From assembly GCF_012275535.1 (NCBI RefSeq), contig NZ_JAAVTK010000010.1, positions 62,001 to 126,000 on the forward strand: a stretch of 64,000 bases of DNA, given 5' to 3'. Under the pieces are notes generated by a model. That model did not search any database. It saw only the letters and a program-made list of their open reading frames with translations, and was not told where the DNA came from. Of the stretch, positions 44,394-56,894 are shown piece after piece (positions within the stretch are counted from its first letter, which is position 1; each line of letters starts with the position of its first letter). The stretch is from Hymenobacter artigasi (GTDB lineage Bacteria; Bacteroidota; Bacteroidia; Cytophagales; Hymenobacteraceae). The position numbers and the translations under genes were made by a program.

Positions 44394-44927
44394 CTACAGC
44401 ACCGTCTGCTTGGTCGTCTCGTTGCCGGGGTGGTCGGTGGCCGTCACTGTAATCTTATCGCCCACCAGCGAGTCGTTTTTTGCCGTGGCCACGTAGCGAA
44501 ACGTGGTGCCATCGGCTTCGGCCATCACGTCACCCTCTTCCACGATGCTGCCATCGGGGTTCTGAATGAGGATGTGGACGTGATGTAAAGCAAAGTCGTC
44601 GGTGGCCTTAACCACAATCACGTCGCCCACCTGACCCCGGTAGCTGGTAAAATCGACGTTCGTAATGTTGGGCGCGTTCAGGTAGTCGGCCACCGCCACG
44701 GCGTAAGGCGAACGCAGAATCTCGTCGGTATGCTTGCCGTAGGCGGCTTTGCGCTCGGGGTCGTTGCGCACATCGTGGGCGTAGAAGGCGGCCTGCTGCA
44801 CGCGCTGGCGGGGCGTTAGGCCCAGCTCGCCGGCCGCCCGGGGTGGGTTAGTGGTGTTCTGGCGGAAAACCAGGCCACAGTCTTTGGCTGGCTGGTCAGG
44901 AGTGGGCGCTTGAAGGGCGTCGGACAT
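44394..44927 (-). CDS. hypothetical protein with a possible Ig-like C-terminal domain
   Basis: A 177-residue protein without a signal peptide. The N-terminal half is helical (ELGLTPRQRVQQAAFYAHDV, DEILRSPYAVAVADYL). The C-terminal half (about residues 85-177) looks like a short beta-sandwich (VGDVIVVKATDDFAL, NPDGSIVEEGDVM, DKITVTATDHPGNET). I know no named family. It is flanked by a pair of GTCCAAGCTAC repeats in direct orientation. Confidence 0.6.
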   Translation of the reverse strand: MSDALQAPTPDQPAKDCGLVFRQNTTNPPRAAGELGLTPRQRVQQAAFYAHDVRNDPERKAAYGKHTDEILRSPYAVAVADYLNAPNITNVDFTSYRGQVGDVIVVKATDDFALHHVHILIQNPDGSIVEEGDVMAEADGTTFRYVATAKNDSLVGDKITVTATDHPGNETTKQTVL

Positions 44928-45086
44928 GGTGGGTGGGATTGGGGTAAGAAAAAGCGAAGAAACAACTGATTCTTAATCTACGCACCAACGTGCCGGTGGG
45001 GCTGTAATTTGCTTCGCTATGGGGCAGTTTTTTTCGCATTCATGATTGAGGTCGTCGGAAGGCATTGGCCCGCAACAATGCGGCAG

Positions 45087-45120
45087 GCGCGGGGGCTCGG
45101 ACTCGCATAGTCCAAGCTAC
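45087..45120. repeat. GTCCAAGCTAC repeat, copy 2
   Basis: Begins GCGC and ends GTCCAAGCTAC like the copy at 44287. Here the word GGACT-CGCAT-AGTCC makes a small hairpin. Confidence 0.4.
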
Positions 45121-45830
45121 TAGTGGTTTATCGGGCACTCTATCAGCAGGAACCGCGTGCCGGCCGCAGCTTCGATGCTTACGTGGTCCGTTTCCCAGAT
45201 GCCGAGGCTGTCGTGGGGTCCCACTTCCTGCCCGGCCACCGTCACCGAGCCACTGATTACGAACAGAAACAGCAGCTTATTCAGCGGCTTAAAGGCGTAG
45301 TTCACCGTTTGGGCTTCGGTATAGTAGCCGAGGGAGAGCTTGGCGTTTTGGTTTATCCAGCAATGGGCCTGGCCTTCCTCATTGCTCACGATGGTCGTGA
45401 GCTGGTTTTCGCGCTTGGCTTCCGGGAACTGGCGGCGCTGGTAGCGCGGGCCAATGTTCTGGAGCTTGGGCTCAATCCAGATTTGCAGGAAGTTCACGTC
45501 GGTGTCGCCCACGTTGTGCTCCTCGTGGCGCAGGCCGCTGCCGGCGCTCATAATCTGTACCCAGTCCTGGTGAACCACTTCGGTGTAGCCGAGGGTGTCC
45601 TTGTGGTTCATGCTGCCGGCCAGCATCACCGAAATGATTTCCATGTTGGCGTGGCCGTGGATGCCGAAGCCCCCGCCGGGCTGCACCACATCGTCGTTGA
45701 AGACGCGGAGCAGGCCGAAGCCGCTGCGCTCCGGGTCGGGGTAGGGGCCAAAGCTGAGCGAGAGGTGGCTTTTTAGCCAGCCAATGTCTTTGAGGCCGCG
45801 CTCGGCGGCGCGGGTGAGGCGGGTTTTCAT
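45120..45830 (-). CDS. pirin-family bicupin protein (first copy)
   Basis: A 236-residue pirin/quercetinase-like protein. The N-terminal cupin has the metal site residues in FGIHGHANMEIISVML and SGLRHEEHN, the common H-x-H ... H ... E layout. The C-terminal cupin is present (LFLFVISGSVTVAGQEV). Members oxidise flavonols or act as redox-linked regulators; the function here is unknown. The ATG overlaps the nitroreductase stop by four bases (45827-45830), so the two are translationally coupled. A second pirin, about one third identical by eye, lies upstream in the same operon. Confidence 0.88.
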   Translation of the reverse strand: MKTRLTRAAERGLKDIGWLKSHLSLSFGPYPDPERSGFGLLRVFNDDVVQPGGGFGIHGHANMEIISVMLAGSMNHKDTLGYTEVVHQDWVQIMSAGSGLRHEEHNVGDTDVNFLQIWIEPKLQNIGPRYQRRQFPEAKRENQLTTIVSNEEGQAHCWINQNAKLSLGYYTEAQTVNYAFKPLNKLLFLFVISGSVTVAGQEVGPHDSLGIWETDHVSIEAAAGTRFLLIECPINH

Positions 45831-46411
45831 ACGGTAGTGGGGAGTTCGTTGTGGAATACAAACTCGGCGAGGGGCTTGCGGTTTCGGGCGGCTTTCTCGC
45901 GGCTCAGGAAAGGCTCCTCCAATTGTTCCGCTTCGCCGAGGTAGCCCAGGGCCAGCACCGCCACCGGGGCTACGTTATCGGGCAGGTTGAAATCCCGGCG
46001 CAGCTTCTCGCGGTCGAAGCCGCCCATTACATGGCCGTGCAGGCCCAGGGCGGTGGCTTCGAGAAACAGCGTGGCGTTGGCCGCGCCCAGGTCGTGCAGG
46101 GCCGCGCCGTTGGGCTGGCCGTTGTCAAACTGCGTTTTGGCCAGGGCAATGATGAGTACCGGGGCATTTTTGGCCCAGGGCTGGTTGCCGGGCATCAGCG
46201 TATCCAGGATTTTCTGGAACGCCGGCGGGTCGGCCTTATGAGCGTAAATGTACTGCCAGGGCTGCGCGTTCATGGCGCTAAAGGCCCAGGAAGCCGCTTC
46301 AAAAACCTGGTTCAGAACATCCTGCGCAATGGGCTGGGCCGAGTAGGAGCGCGGGCTCCAACGGCTGCGGATAAGGTCGTGAACGGGGTAGGTGGTGGGG
46401 GCGTGGTTCAT
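45827..46411 (-). CDS. nitroreductase-family protein
   Basis: A 194-residue FMN-dependent reductase. The N-terminal IRSRWSPRSYSAQPI has the Arg/Ser flavin-phosphate contacts of the family, and AMNAQPWQYIYAH and LDLGAANATLFLEATALG-like segments follow. The gene is between two pirin genes and overlaps one of them, so they share an operon. A 44-bp inverted repeat begins 8 bases upstream of its ATG, in the gap to the previous gene. The substrate is unknown. Confidence 0.87.
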   Translation of the reverse strand: MNHAPTTYPVHDLIRSRWSPRSYSAQPIAQDVLNQVFEAASWAFSAMNAQPWQYIYAHKADPPAFQKILDTLMPGNQPWAKNAPVLIIALAKTQFDNGQPNGAALHDLGAANATLFLEATALGLHGHVMGGFDREKLRRDFNLPDNVAPVAVLALGYLGEAEQLEEPFLSREKAARNRKPLAEFVFHNELPTTV

Positions 46412-46418
46412 ATTCTGG

Positions 46419-46571
46419 CGTTCGCCTCACCCCCCGGCCCCCTCTCCGAAAAGGAGAGGGGGAGTTAAGTAGGCGCTAACGAACATTGAATGATTTCAAA
46501 AAAACATTGCAAGGATGTCGTCTGGCACCCCCTCTCCTTTTCGGAGAGGGGGCCGGGGGGTGAGGCGAACG
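46419..46571. repeat. element with perfect 44-bp inverted repeats
   Basis: Arms 46419-46462 and 46528-46571 are exact complements, with a 65-base spacer. Each arm also contains its own hairpin (CCCCTCTCC-GAAA-AGGAGAGGGG). The element fills the gap between two genes of one operon, with only 7 and 10 bases to spare on the two sides. Confidence 0.9.
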
Positions 46572-46581
46572 TAAGACCTAC

Positions 46582-47298
46582 TTAAAACTCCATCGGTACT
46601 TCCACCAGCAGCAATTCCGCCTTGCTATCGGCGCTGATTTCCAGCTTATCGGTTTCCCAGATTCCGAAGCCGTCGCGGCGGTGCAGGGCCTGACCGTTGA
46701 TGGTCACATTGCCCTCCAGCACGAAGGCGTAGACGCCGTTACCGGCTTTTTTAACAGCGTAGTCGGTGGTAAAGCCCTGGTCAAGGTTGCCGAGGTGGAA
46801 CCAGGCATCTTGCTGAATGTGCACGCTGGTGCCATCCGCGGTGGGCGATACCACTTCCAAAAGCTGGTTGTGGCGGGCCTCCGGGGTGAAGGTTTGCTGG
46901 CCGTAGTTTGGCTTGATGCCGCGCTGGTTGGGGAACACCCAGATTTGCAGAAACTTCACTTCCTGCTTGCTGTTGTGGTTTTTTTCGGAGTGGGCCACGC
47001 CGGTGCCGGCACTCATCACCTGCACGTCGTTTTCACGAATCACGGTTTTGTTGCCCATCGAATCCTGGTGCTCCAGGTCGCCGGAGAGCGGGATGGAGAT
47101 AATCTCCATGTTGTCGTGCGGATGTTTGCTGAAGCCCATGCCGCCGGCCACGGTGTCATCGTTCAGCACGCGCAATGCGCCGAAGTGCACGCGCTCGGGG
47201 TTATTATAGCCGGCGAAGCTGAAGGTATGGAAGGAGTTGAGCCAGCCATGGTTGGCGTGGCCGCGGGTGTTGGCAAGATGCAGAACGGTGCGGGCCAT
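46582..47298 (-). CDS. pirin-family bicupin protein (second copy)
   Basis: A 238-residue pirin-like protein. Metal-site residues are in GFSKHPHDNMEIISIPL and AGTGVAHSEKN. It opens the operon pirin, nitroreductase, pirin, with a -7 promoter box 33 bases upstream of its ATG. The two pirins are clearly related but differ at many positions, so they are old duplicates. Confidence 0.88.
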   Translation of the reverse strand: MARTVLHLANTRGHANHGWLNSFHTFSFAGYNNPERVHFGALRVLNDDTVAGGMGFSKHPHDNMEIISIPLSGDLEHQDSMGNKTVIRENDVQVMSAGTGVAHSEKNHNSKQEVKFLQIWVFPNQRGIKPNYGQQTFTPEARHNQLLEVVSPTADGTSVHIQQDAWFHLGNLDQGFTTDYAVKKAGNGVYAFVLEGNVTINGQALHRRDGFGIWETDKLEISADSKAELLLVEVPMEF

Positions 47299-47330
47299 GA
47301 TAAGGGCGTTAGTTAGATACGTTAATATGA

Positions 47331-47361
47331 CAAATGTACATACATTTAATGTCTATACATT
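47331..47361 (-). promoter_or_regulatory. promoter and possible operator of the pirin operon
   Basis: TACATTTG on the minus strand (47331-47338) matches TAnnTTTG exactly. It overlaps a run of three ATGTA/TACAT-type words with partial symmetry (ATGTACATACATTTAATG then TATACAT), which could bind a repressor. The operator is a guess from the symmetry only. Confidence 0.5.
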
Positions 47362-47463
47362 GTTCCAGTAAAAAAAGTTTTCCCGCTTCCCTGAATAGGA
47401 GGGAAGCGGTACCGAATTGCCAGCCGGTACCTTTACCCGCCATCATCCTTTTGCCTCCCCCGC

Positions 47464-48126
47464 ATGATTCGTACGGTCATATTCGACATGGACGGCGTCA
47501 TTATCGACACCGAGCCCCTGCACCACCAAGCCTTTATAGCCGAGTTTGCCGAGTTGGGCATCCCCGTTTCAGCCGCCGAATACGCCACGTTTCTGGGCAA
47601 ATCCACGCGCAATGTGTTCCAGCTACTCAAGCAGAAATACCACCTTCCGCAGGACGTAGAAGCCATGGTGATGCGCAAGCGCGAGCTGTTCAACCAGGCA
47701 TTCGACGAAGACACCACGCTCGACCTGCTGCCCGGCGTGCGCGCCCTCATCGAAGACCTGCGCCGCCACAACCTGCAATTAGTCGTAGCGTCCTCCGCCT
47801 CCAAAGCCACCATTTCCCGGGTGTTCGACCGCTTCGAGTTGGATGCCTACTTCACGCACCGCCTCAGCGGCGAGGATTTTGCCGAATCCAAGCCCCACCC
47901 GGCCATTTTCCTGCGCGCCGCCGAACTGGCCGAAACGCCCGTCGCGGAGTGCATCGTTATCGAAGACGCCGCCAACGGCGTAACGGCCGCCAAAGCCGCC
48001 GGCATCTACTGCATTGCCTACGCCAGCCCGCATTCCGTCGGCCAGGACCTGCATCAGGCCGACCGCATCATCCGGCAGTTTGACGAGCTTAGCGCCGCCG
48101 ACATCGAGGCCATCGAGCCGGGCTAA
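47464..48126 (+). CDS. HAD-family phosphatase / beta-phosphoglucomutase-like
   Basis: A 220-residue HAD-superfamily protein of the cap I type. Motif I is FDMDGVIIDTEP, motif II ASSASK, motif III FAESKPHPAIF and motif IV VIEDAANGV, all complete. The motif pattern is that of phosphatases and beta-phosphoglucomutases. Cytosolic, substrate unknown. The ATG at 47464 starts directly at motif I. Confidence 0.9.
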   Translation: MIRTVIFDMDGVIIDTEPLHHQAFIAEFAELGIPVSAAEYATFLGKSTRNVFQLLKQKYHLPQDVEAMVMRKRELFNQAFDEDTTLDLLPGVRALIEDLRRHNLQLVVASSASKATISRVFDRFELDAYFTHRLSGEDFAESKPHPAIFLRAAELAETPVAECIVIEDAANGVTAAKAAGIYCIAYASPHSVGQDLHQADRIIRQFDELSAADIEAIEPG

Positions 48127-48129
48127 GCG

Positions 48130-48984
48130 TTACTCAAACCGCTTCAGCTCTTGGCGGGCAAACGTCCATTCGGGCGTATTAAATTCGGCCTCATTCGGCC
48201 CCGGCACCGCGAACCACGCCCCGAGGGCCGGCACATCCACGTTGCGCAGCAGGTGAATGCTCTGGGCCGGCATGTAGCTCTGGGCCAACAGCACGTACTT
48301 CTGATGCGAGGCCGGATTTTCGGCTACTTCCACCACCAGCACGGCATGGCCGGGCGCGCCGCCATGAATGAGCACATCCCCGGGCTGCACCTGCGCCAGC
48401 AGTACCGGACGCAGTTCCCGGCTCAGCGACAGCGTACCCGCGTAGCCGAACGTGGGCACCAGGTAGCGCGCCAGCGCCGCGTGGGTGGGCGCTTCGGCTG
48501 GCCGGGTGGCGGGCAGTACCTCCTCGTTCATCACCCGAAACGTGTGCCCGGTCACGAAATCCGAAAACCAGAAATCGTAGCCCGTGGTGAGGTGGAAATG
48601 CACCTTATTGGGGTCGTGGCTGAACACATACTCAGCCCGTAGGCGAATCACGGCATCGGCGCACTGCTGCAAATCCTGGGGCGGCACGTCGATATCGACC
48701 ACGGCGGCCACCACATCCTGCCGGTCTTTCAACTGGCCGTTGTAGAGGCGGGCTTTGGTGCCGGCCGGCTTCAGCGGCAGCCAGCGCAGCCACTCGCCCC
48801 AGCTGCCGGCCGCCACGGGCACGCGCCGGCAGTTGGGTGGGGCGGGGAAGCGGGCAGCCAGCGTTTGGGCGCTGGGAGAAGTCGCCCAAGGGTATTGTCG
48901 GCCCACCAGGCCTTTAGGAGTCGGCGCGGAAAGGGCACTCAGCGCCAGCAGCGCGGCCGCCAGGGAAGCAACAGAAACAGCCAT
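48130..48984 (-). CDS. DUF4846 exported protein
   Basis: A 284-residue protein with a short hydrophobic N-terminus (LAAALLALSALSA), a likely signal peptide. The DUF4846 motifs HFHLTTGYDFWFSDF and PGDVLIHGGAPGHAVLVVE are present. The function of the family is not known. It converges on the HAD gene with a 3-base gap and follows the VapBC-like pair, from which it is separated by a terminator. Confidence 0.8.
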   Translation of the reverse strand: MAVSVASLAAALLALSALSAPTPKGLVGRQYPWATSPSAQTLAARFPAPPNCRRVPVAAGSWGEWLRWLPLKPAGTKARLYNGQLKDRQDVVAAVVDIDVPPQDLQQCADAVIRLRAEYVFSHDPNKVHFHLTTGYDFWFSDFVTGHTFRVMNEEVLPATRPAEAPTHAALARYLVPTFGYAGTLSLSRELRPVLLAQVQPGDVLIHGGAPGHAVLVVEVAENPASHQKYVLLAQSYMPAQSIHLLRNVDVPALGAWFAVPGPNEAEFNTPEWTFARQELKRFE

Positions 48985-48997
48985 ACCGGAAAAGCAA

Positions 48998-49020
48998 ACG
49001 AGCCCGCTAAGCGGGCTCGT
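48998..49020 (-). terminator. terminator of the toxin-antitoxin operon
   Basis: A perfect 10-bp stem with a 3-base loop (ACGAGCCCGC, then GCGGGCTCGT) overlaps the toxin gene stop codon, and is followed on the minus strand by TTTGCTTTT. Confidence 0.7.
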
Positions 49021-49384
49021 GAAGTTGAAGACCAGCGATGTAACGGAAGTCCTTTTTGTTTAGTGTGTAAAGGGGGATTTGGTGGTGCAGGGAGGTAGCG
49101 GCAATGAGGGCATCAGGAAATTGCAACCGGTGGCTAAGGGCGTATTGACGCAGTAAGTCAAGTATTTGCTCCCCGATTTCCGGCAGCAGCGGTAAATGCC
49201 TGAACCGGGCCACACCTTTCTCGATTAGCTTTAGCTCGGCGGTATTCAATGCCCCCTGGTAAAGCTCCGCTGCTACCACAACGCTAACCGCCAGATTAGA
49301 CAACTCCAGTCGGTGTAGCTCCGCGACCACAGTGGAATTCTGCTTGAAAAACTCGATGATAATATTGGTGTCAAGCAATATCAT
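49007..49384 (-). CDS. PIN-domain toxin (VapC-like)
   Basis: A 125-residue PIN-domain protein. The acidic metal-site residues are visible: D5 in LLDTNIIIEF, E40 in VVAAELYQG, D91 or so in QFPDALIAATS and D in NKKDFRYI. Such toxins cut RNA. Its ATG overlaps the antitoxin gene stop by four bases (ATGA), so the pair is translationally coupled. The operon lies directly after topA. Confidence 0.85.
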   Translation of the reverse strand: MILLDTNIIIEFFKQNSTVVAELHRLELSNLAVSVVVAAELYQGALNTAELKLIEKGVARFRHLPLLPEIGEQILDLLRQYALSHRLQFPDALIAATSLHHQIPLYTLNKKDFRYIAGLQLHEPA

Positions 49385-49653
49385 CGGTCATAGTTTTTGG
49401 TCCGGCGGTCAAAGCTTTCCTGGCGTATTTTTTTCAGGTCAATATCCCGGTCCTTCCAGATACCTGCTAAGGCCCAGAAATCCGCTTCAGCTTCAGCAGA
49501 CACTTCCTTCGGCGCTTTCGGCATTGCTTTCACCCGCTCGGCCCGCACCAAATCGAAATGACTCAGCAGCTCCATCACCAAATCGAGCTTGCTCTGGTCG
49601 GCTACCGTCAGCAGGATTTGTTCCTCAACGGGAAGGTTTTGCGAGGGGTTCAT
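49381..49653 (-). CDS. antitoxin partner of the PIN toxin
   Basis: A 90-residue acidic protein, starting ATG at 49653, with a C-terminal region (EADFWALAGIWKDRDIDLKK then RRTKNYDR) typical of antitoxins of PIN-domain pairs in Bacteroidota. The N-terminal part (VEEQILLTVADQSKLDLVMEL) may hold the DNA-binding or dimer region. It begins only 13 bases after the topA stop codon, so the pair may be transcribed with topA. The frame upstream of 49653 overlaps topA and is not used. Confidence 0.8.
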   Translation of the reverse strand: MNPSQNLPVEEQILLTVADQSKLDLVMELLSHFDLVRAERVKAMPKAPKEVSAEAEADFWALAGIWKDRDIDLKKIRQESFDRRTKNYDR

Positions 49654-49666
49654 AGGAGTACTTCGA

Positions 49667-52177
49667 TTATGTTTTGGCGGCTTTTGCTTTTGTAGCCGAC
49701 GCTTTCGCGGCCGGCTTCTTAGCTGCGGCTGGCTTCTTGGCCACCGTTTTCTTGGCGGCCGGTTTTTTGGCAGCAGTAGCTTTAGCAGCTTTTTTAGCTG
49801 GCGCGTCGGTGTCCTTTTCTTCCTTGGCGGGCGCAGCTTTCTTGCCGAAGCGGCCACCCTTGGCGGGTTTGTCAGGAGTGGCGTCGGCCAGCTCCACGCA
49901 GCGCTCCAGGGTCAGCTCCGTGGGCTCCTCGCCCTTGGGAATCTTCACGTTCTTCTTGCCCGCCACGATGTAGGGACCGAAACGGCCGTTCAGCACCTGA
50001 ATGTCGGGGTTTTCGGGGAAGGACTTTATGAGGCGCTCGGCGTCGGTTTTGCGCTTCAGCTCAATCAGGGTCACGGCTTCTTCGGCCGTAATGGTGTGCG
50101 GGTCCTGCTCCTTGGTGAGGGAGAAAAACTTGCTGTCGTGCCGGATGTAGGGGCCGAAGCGACCCAGTGCGGCCGTCATGGCCTTCTCCTCAAACTCGCC
50201 CACCACGCGCGGCAGCTTGAACAGCTCCAGCGCATCTTCCAGCGTAATGCTCTCGATGAACTGGCCTTTGCGCAGGTTAGCGTAAGCAGGCTTTGTTTCG
50301 CCTTCGCTGTCGCCCAAGGCCACGTAGGGGCCGTATTTGCCCAGGCGGGCCGAGATGCGCTCGCCGGTTTCAGGGTGCACGCCTAGCTCGCGGGTGGCAC
50401 CCACGGTGCTGCGGTCAATGTCCTGCCCAGCCTCAATGGTCGCGTGGAACTTGCCGTAAAAGCCGGTCAGCATCTTCGTCCAGTCCTCGTGGCCGTTGGC
50501 AATCTGGTCGAACTCGTCCTCCACCTTGGCCGTGAACTGAAAGTCGACAATCGTGGGGAAGTGAGCTACCAGAAAGTCGTTCACCACCATGGCCGTATCC
50601 GTCGGAAACAGCTTGGCTTTTTCCGCGCCGTAGTTCTCGGTTTTTACCTCGGTCTGTACGGCGTTGCCATCCAACGTCAGCACATGAAACTTGCGCTCCT
50701 TGCCTTCGCGGGTGTCTTTTTCCACGTAGCCGCGCTTCTGCACCGTACTGATGGTAGGGGCGTAGGTGGAAGGCCGGCCGATGCCCATCTCCTCCAGCTT
50801 CTTCACCAAAGAAGCTTCGGTGTAGCGCGCCGGCGGCGACGAAAACCGTTCCGTGGCGCTGAAACGCTGCAGGGGCAAATCCTGCCCCACGCTCAGCGGC
50901 GGCAGGCCGCGCGAGAAGCTCGATTCGCCGTCCTTGGCATCGTCCTCATCCTCGTCGTCCTTGCTCTCAGCATACACTTTCAGGAAGCCTTCAAACGTAA
51001 TCACCTCGCCCGTCGCCGTGAGCGTCACGCCCGGCTGGGTGCTGATGCCAATCACGGCCGTGGTGCGCTCAATCACCGCCTCCGACATTTGCGAAGCCAT
51101 GGCCCGTTTGCGAATCAGGTCGTACAGGCGCTGCTCCGACGAGTCGGAACCCGCCTTCACCAGCGCGAAATCGGTGGGCCGGATGGCTTCGTGCGCCTCC
51201 TGGGCCGAAGCCGACTTGGTTTTGAACGTCCGGGTGTGGTGGTACTCGGCTCCGTAAGCGGCCGTGATGGCCGTCTGCGCGCCTGCCATGGCCTCGCCCG
51301 ACAGGTTCACCGAGTCCGTCCGCATGTAGCTGATTTTGCCCGCTTCGTACAGCTTCTGCGCCACGCTCATCGTCTGGGCCACCGAAAAGCCCAGCTTGCG
51401 CGAGGCCTCCTGCTGCAAGGTCGAGGTAGTAAACGGCGCGGCCGGGCTGCGCTTGCCGGGCTTCTTATCAAGGCTCTCAATCTGATACGACGCACCCACG
51501 CAACGCTCCAGAAACGCCTCGGCTTCGGCCCGTACCTTATAACGGGTCGGCAATTCAGCCTCCAGCACCGCACCGCGGCCGGCATCAAAGCGGGCCACTA
51601 CGCGGTAGGCGCTGGCGCTCAGGTGGCTGGCCACTTCGCGCTCGCGCTCTACTACCAGCCGCACGGCCACGCTCTGCACGCGGCCGGCGCTCAGGCCGGG
51701 CTTCACCTTTTTCCAGAGCACGGGGCTCAGCTCGAAGCCTACCAGGCGGTCGAGCACGCGGCGGGCCTGCTGGGCGTTCACCAAATCCTGGTTCACGGTG
51801 CGCGGGTCGGCGATGGCGGCCAGAATGGCGTTTTTGGTGATTTCGCGGAATACGATGCGGCGCGTTTTGGCTTCGGGCAGGTTCAGCGTTTCGGCCAGGT
51901 GCCACGAGATGGCTTCGCCCTCGCGGTCATCGTCACTCGCCAGCCAGACGGTTTCGGCTTCCTTCGAAAGTTTTTTCAGCTGCGCGATGAGCTCCCGTTT
52001 GTCGGGCGAAACAACATAAGTAGGTTTGAAACCATTGGCAATATCGATGGCATTGTTGTCCTTCGGCAAGTCGCGGACGTGGCCGTAGCTGGAACGCACC
52101 ACGAAATCCTGGCCGAGGTAGCCTTCAATGGTTTTCGCCTTGGCCGGCGACTCGACGATAACTAAATTCTTGACCAT
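49667..52177 (-). CDS. topA: DNA topoisomerase I
   Basis: An 836-residue type IA topoisomerase that relaxes negative supercoils. Motifs are the TOPRIM VIVESPAKAKTIEGYLG and ASDDDREGEAISWHL, and the active-site Tyr284 in ISYMRTDSVNLS. The C-terminus has three copies of a GRFGPY/GKYGPY repeat (about residues 610-770) in place of the cysteine-rich zinc fingers of E. coli TopA, then a Lys/Ala/Pro-rich tail (about 780-836) like a histone H1 tail. The gene is followed by a toxin-antitoxin pair and is divergent from the chemosensory cluster. Confidence 0.95.
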   Translation of the reverse strand: MVKNLVIVESPAKAKTIEGYLGQDFVVRSSYGHVRDLPKDNNAIDIANGFKPTYVVSPDKRELIAQLKKLSKEAETVWLASDDDREGEAISWHLAETLNLPEAKTRRIVFREITKNAILAAIADPRTVNQDLVNAQQARRVLDRLVGFELSPVLWKKVKPGLSAGRVQSVAVRLVVEREREVASHLSASAYRVVARFDAGRGAVLEAELPTRYKVRAEAEAFLERCVGASYQIESLDKKPGKRSPAAPFTTSTLQQEASRKLGFSVAQTMSVAQKLYEAGKISYMRTDSVNLSGEAMAGAQTAITAAYGAEYHHTRTFKTKSASAQEAHEAIRPTDFALVKAGSDSSEQRLYDLIRKRAMASQMSEAVIERTTAVIGISTQPGVTLTATGEVITFEGFLKVYAESKDDEDEDDAKDGESSFSRGLPPLSVGQDLPLQRFSATERFSSPPARYTEASLVKKLEEMGIGRPSTYAPTISTVQKRGYVEKDTREGKERKFHVLTLDGNAVQTEVKTENYGAEKAKLFPTDTAMVVNDFLVAHFPTIVDFQFTAKVEDEFDQIANGHEDWTKMLTGFYGKFHATIEAGQDIDRSTVGATRELGVHPETGERISARLGKYGPYVALGDSEGETKPAYANLRKGQFIESITLEDALELFKLPRVVGEFEEKAMTAALGRFGPYIRHDSKFFSLTKEQDPHTITAEEAVTLIELKRKTDAERLIKSFPENPDIQVLNGRFGPYIVAGKKNVKIPKGEEPTELTLERCVELADATPDKPAKGGRFGKKAAPAKEEKDTDAPAKKAAKATAAKKPAAKKTVAKKPAAAKKPAAKASATKAKAAKT

Positions 52178-52262
52178 GTGGGCGGGTAAGGGGTGCGGCA
52201 GTAGGAATGGGGAAACTGTAATGATGAAACGACCAGCTGCGCCGAAAAGTTAAAATTGGCCG

Positions 52263-52270
52263 CAAAGATG
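52263..52270 (-). promoter_or_regulatory. -7 box of topA
   Basis: CATCTTTG on the minus strand matches TAnnTTTG at seven of eight positions and lies 86 bases before the ATG. Confidence 0.4.
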
Positions 52271-52375
52271 CCGCTTAATTCTTAGCAGTAGCATCCGGGA
52301 GCAATAATCCGGCCGGAGACACGCCGGGGGAACGAGTCGGCGGGCCGGCGGGTTCAGCGCCGTAGCCGGGGGCGT

Positions 52376-52383
52376 TACCTTTG
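52376..52383 (+). promoter_or_regulatory. -7 box of the chemosensory cluster
   Basis: TACCTTTG is an exact TAnnTTTG match, 76 bases before the receptor ATG. The -33 position carries TTCA rather than TTTG. Confidence 0.5.
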
Positions 52384-52458
52384 CTTATTCGCGGCTAACC
52401 CCCGTACTTCGCCCTCCCGATTAGCTTTCCCCTTCCCGACTCGATACTCGTACTATAT

Positions 52459-56853
<4,395 letters not shown>

Positions 56854-56894
56854 CTCTCAATCCATTCGTTTAGCCCTTTTTCGACTAATCCCGC

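Noticed and set aside
50444..52165. 573-residue open frame opposite topA
   Set aside because: Shadow frame: the topA frame has intact active-site motifs, while this one reads as Gly/His/Arg-rich without domain.
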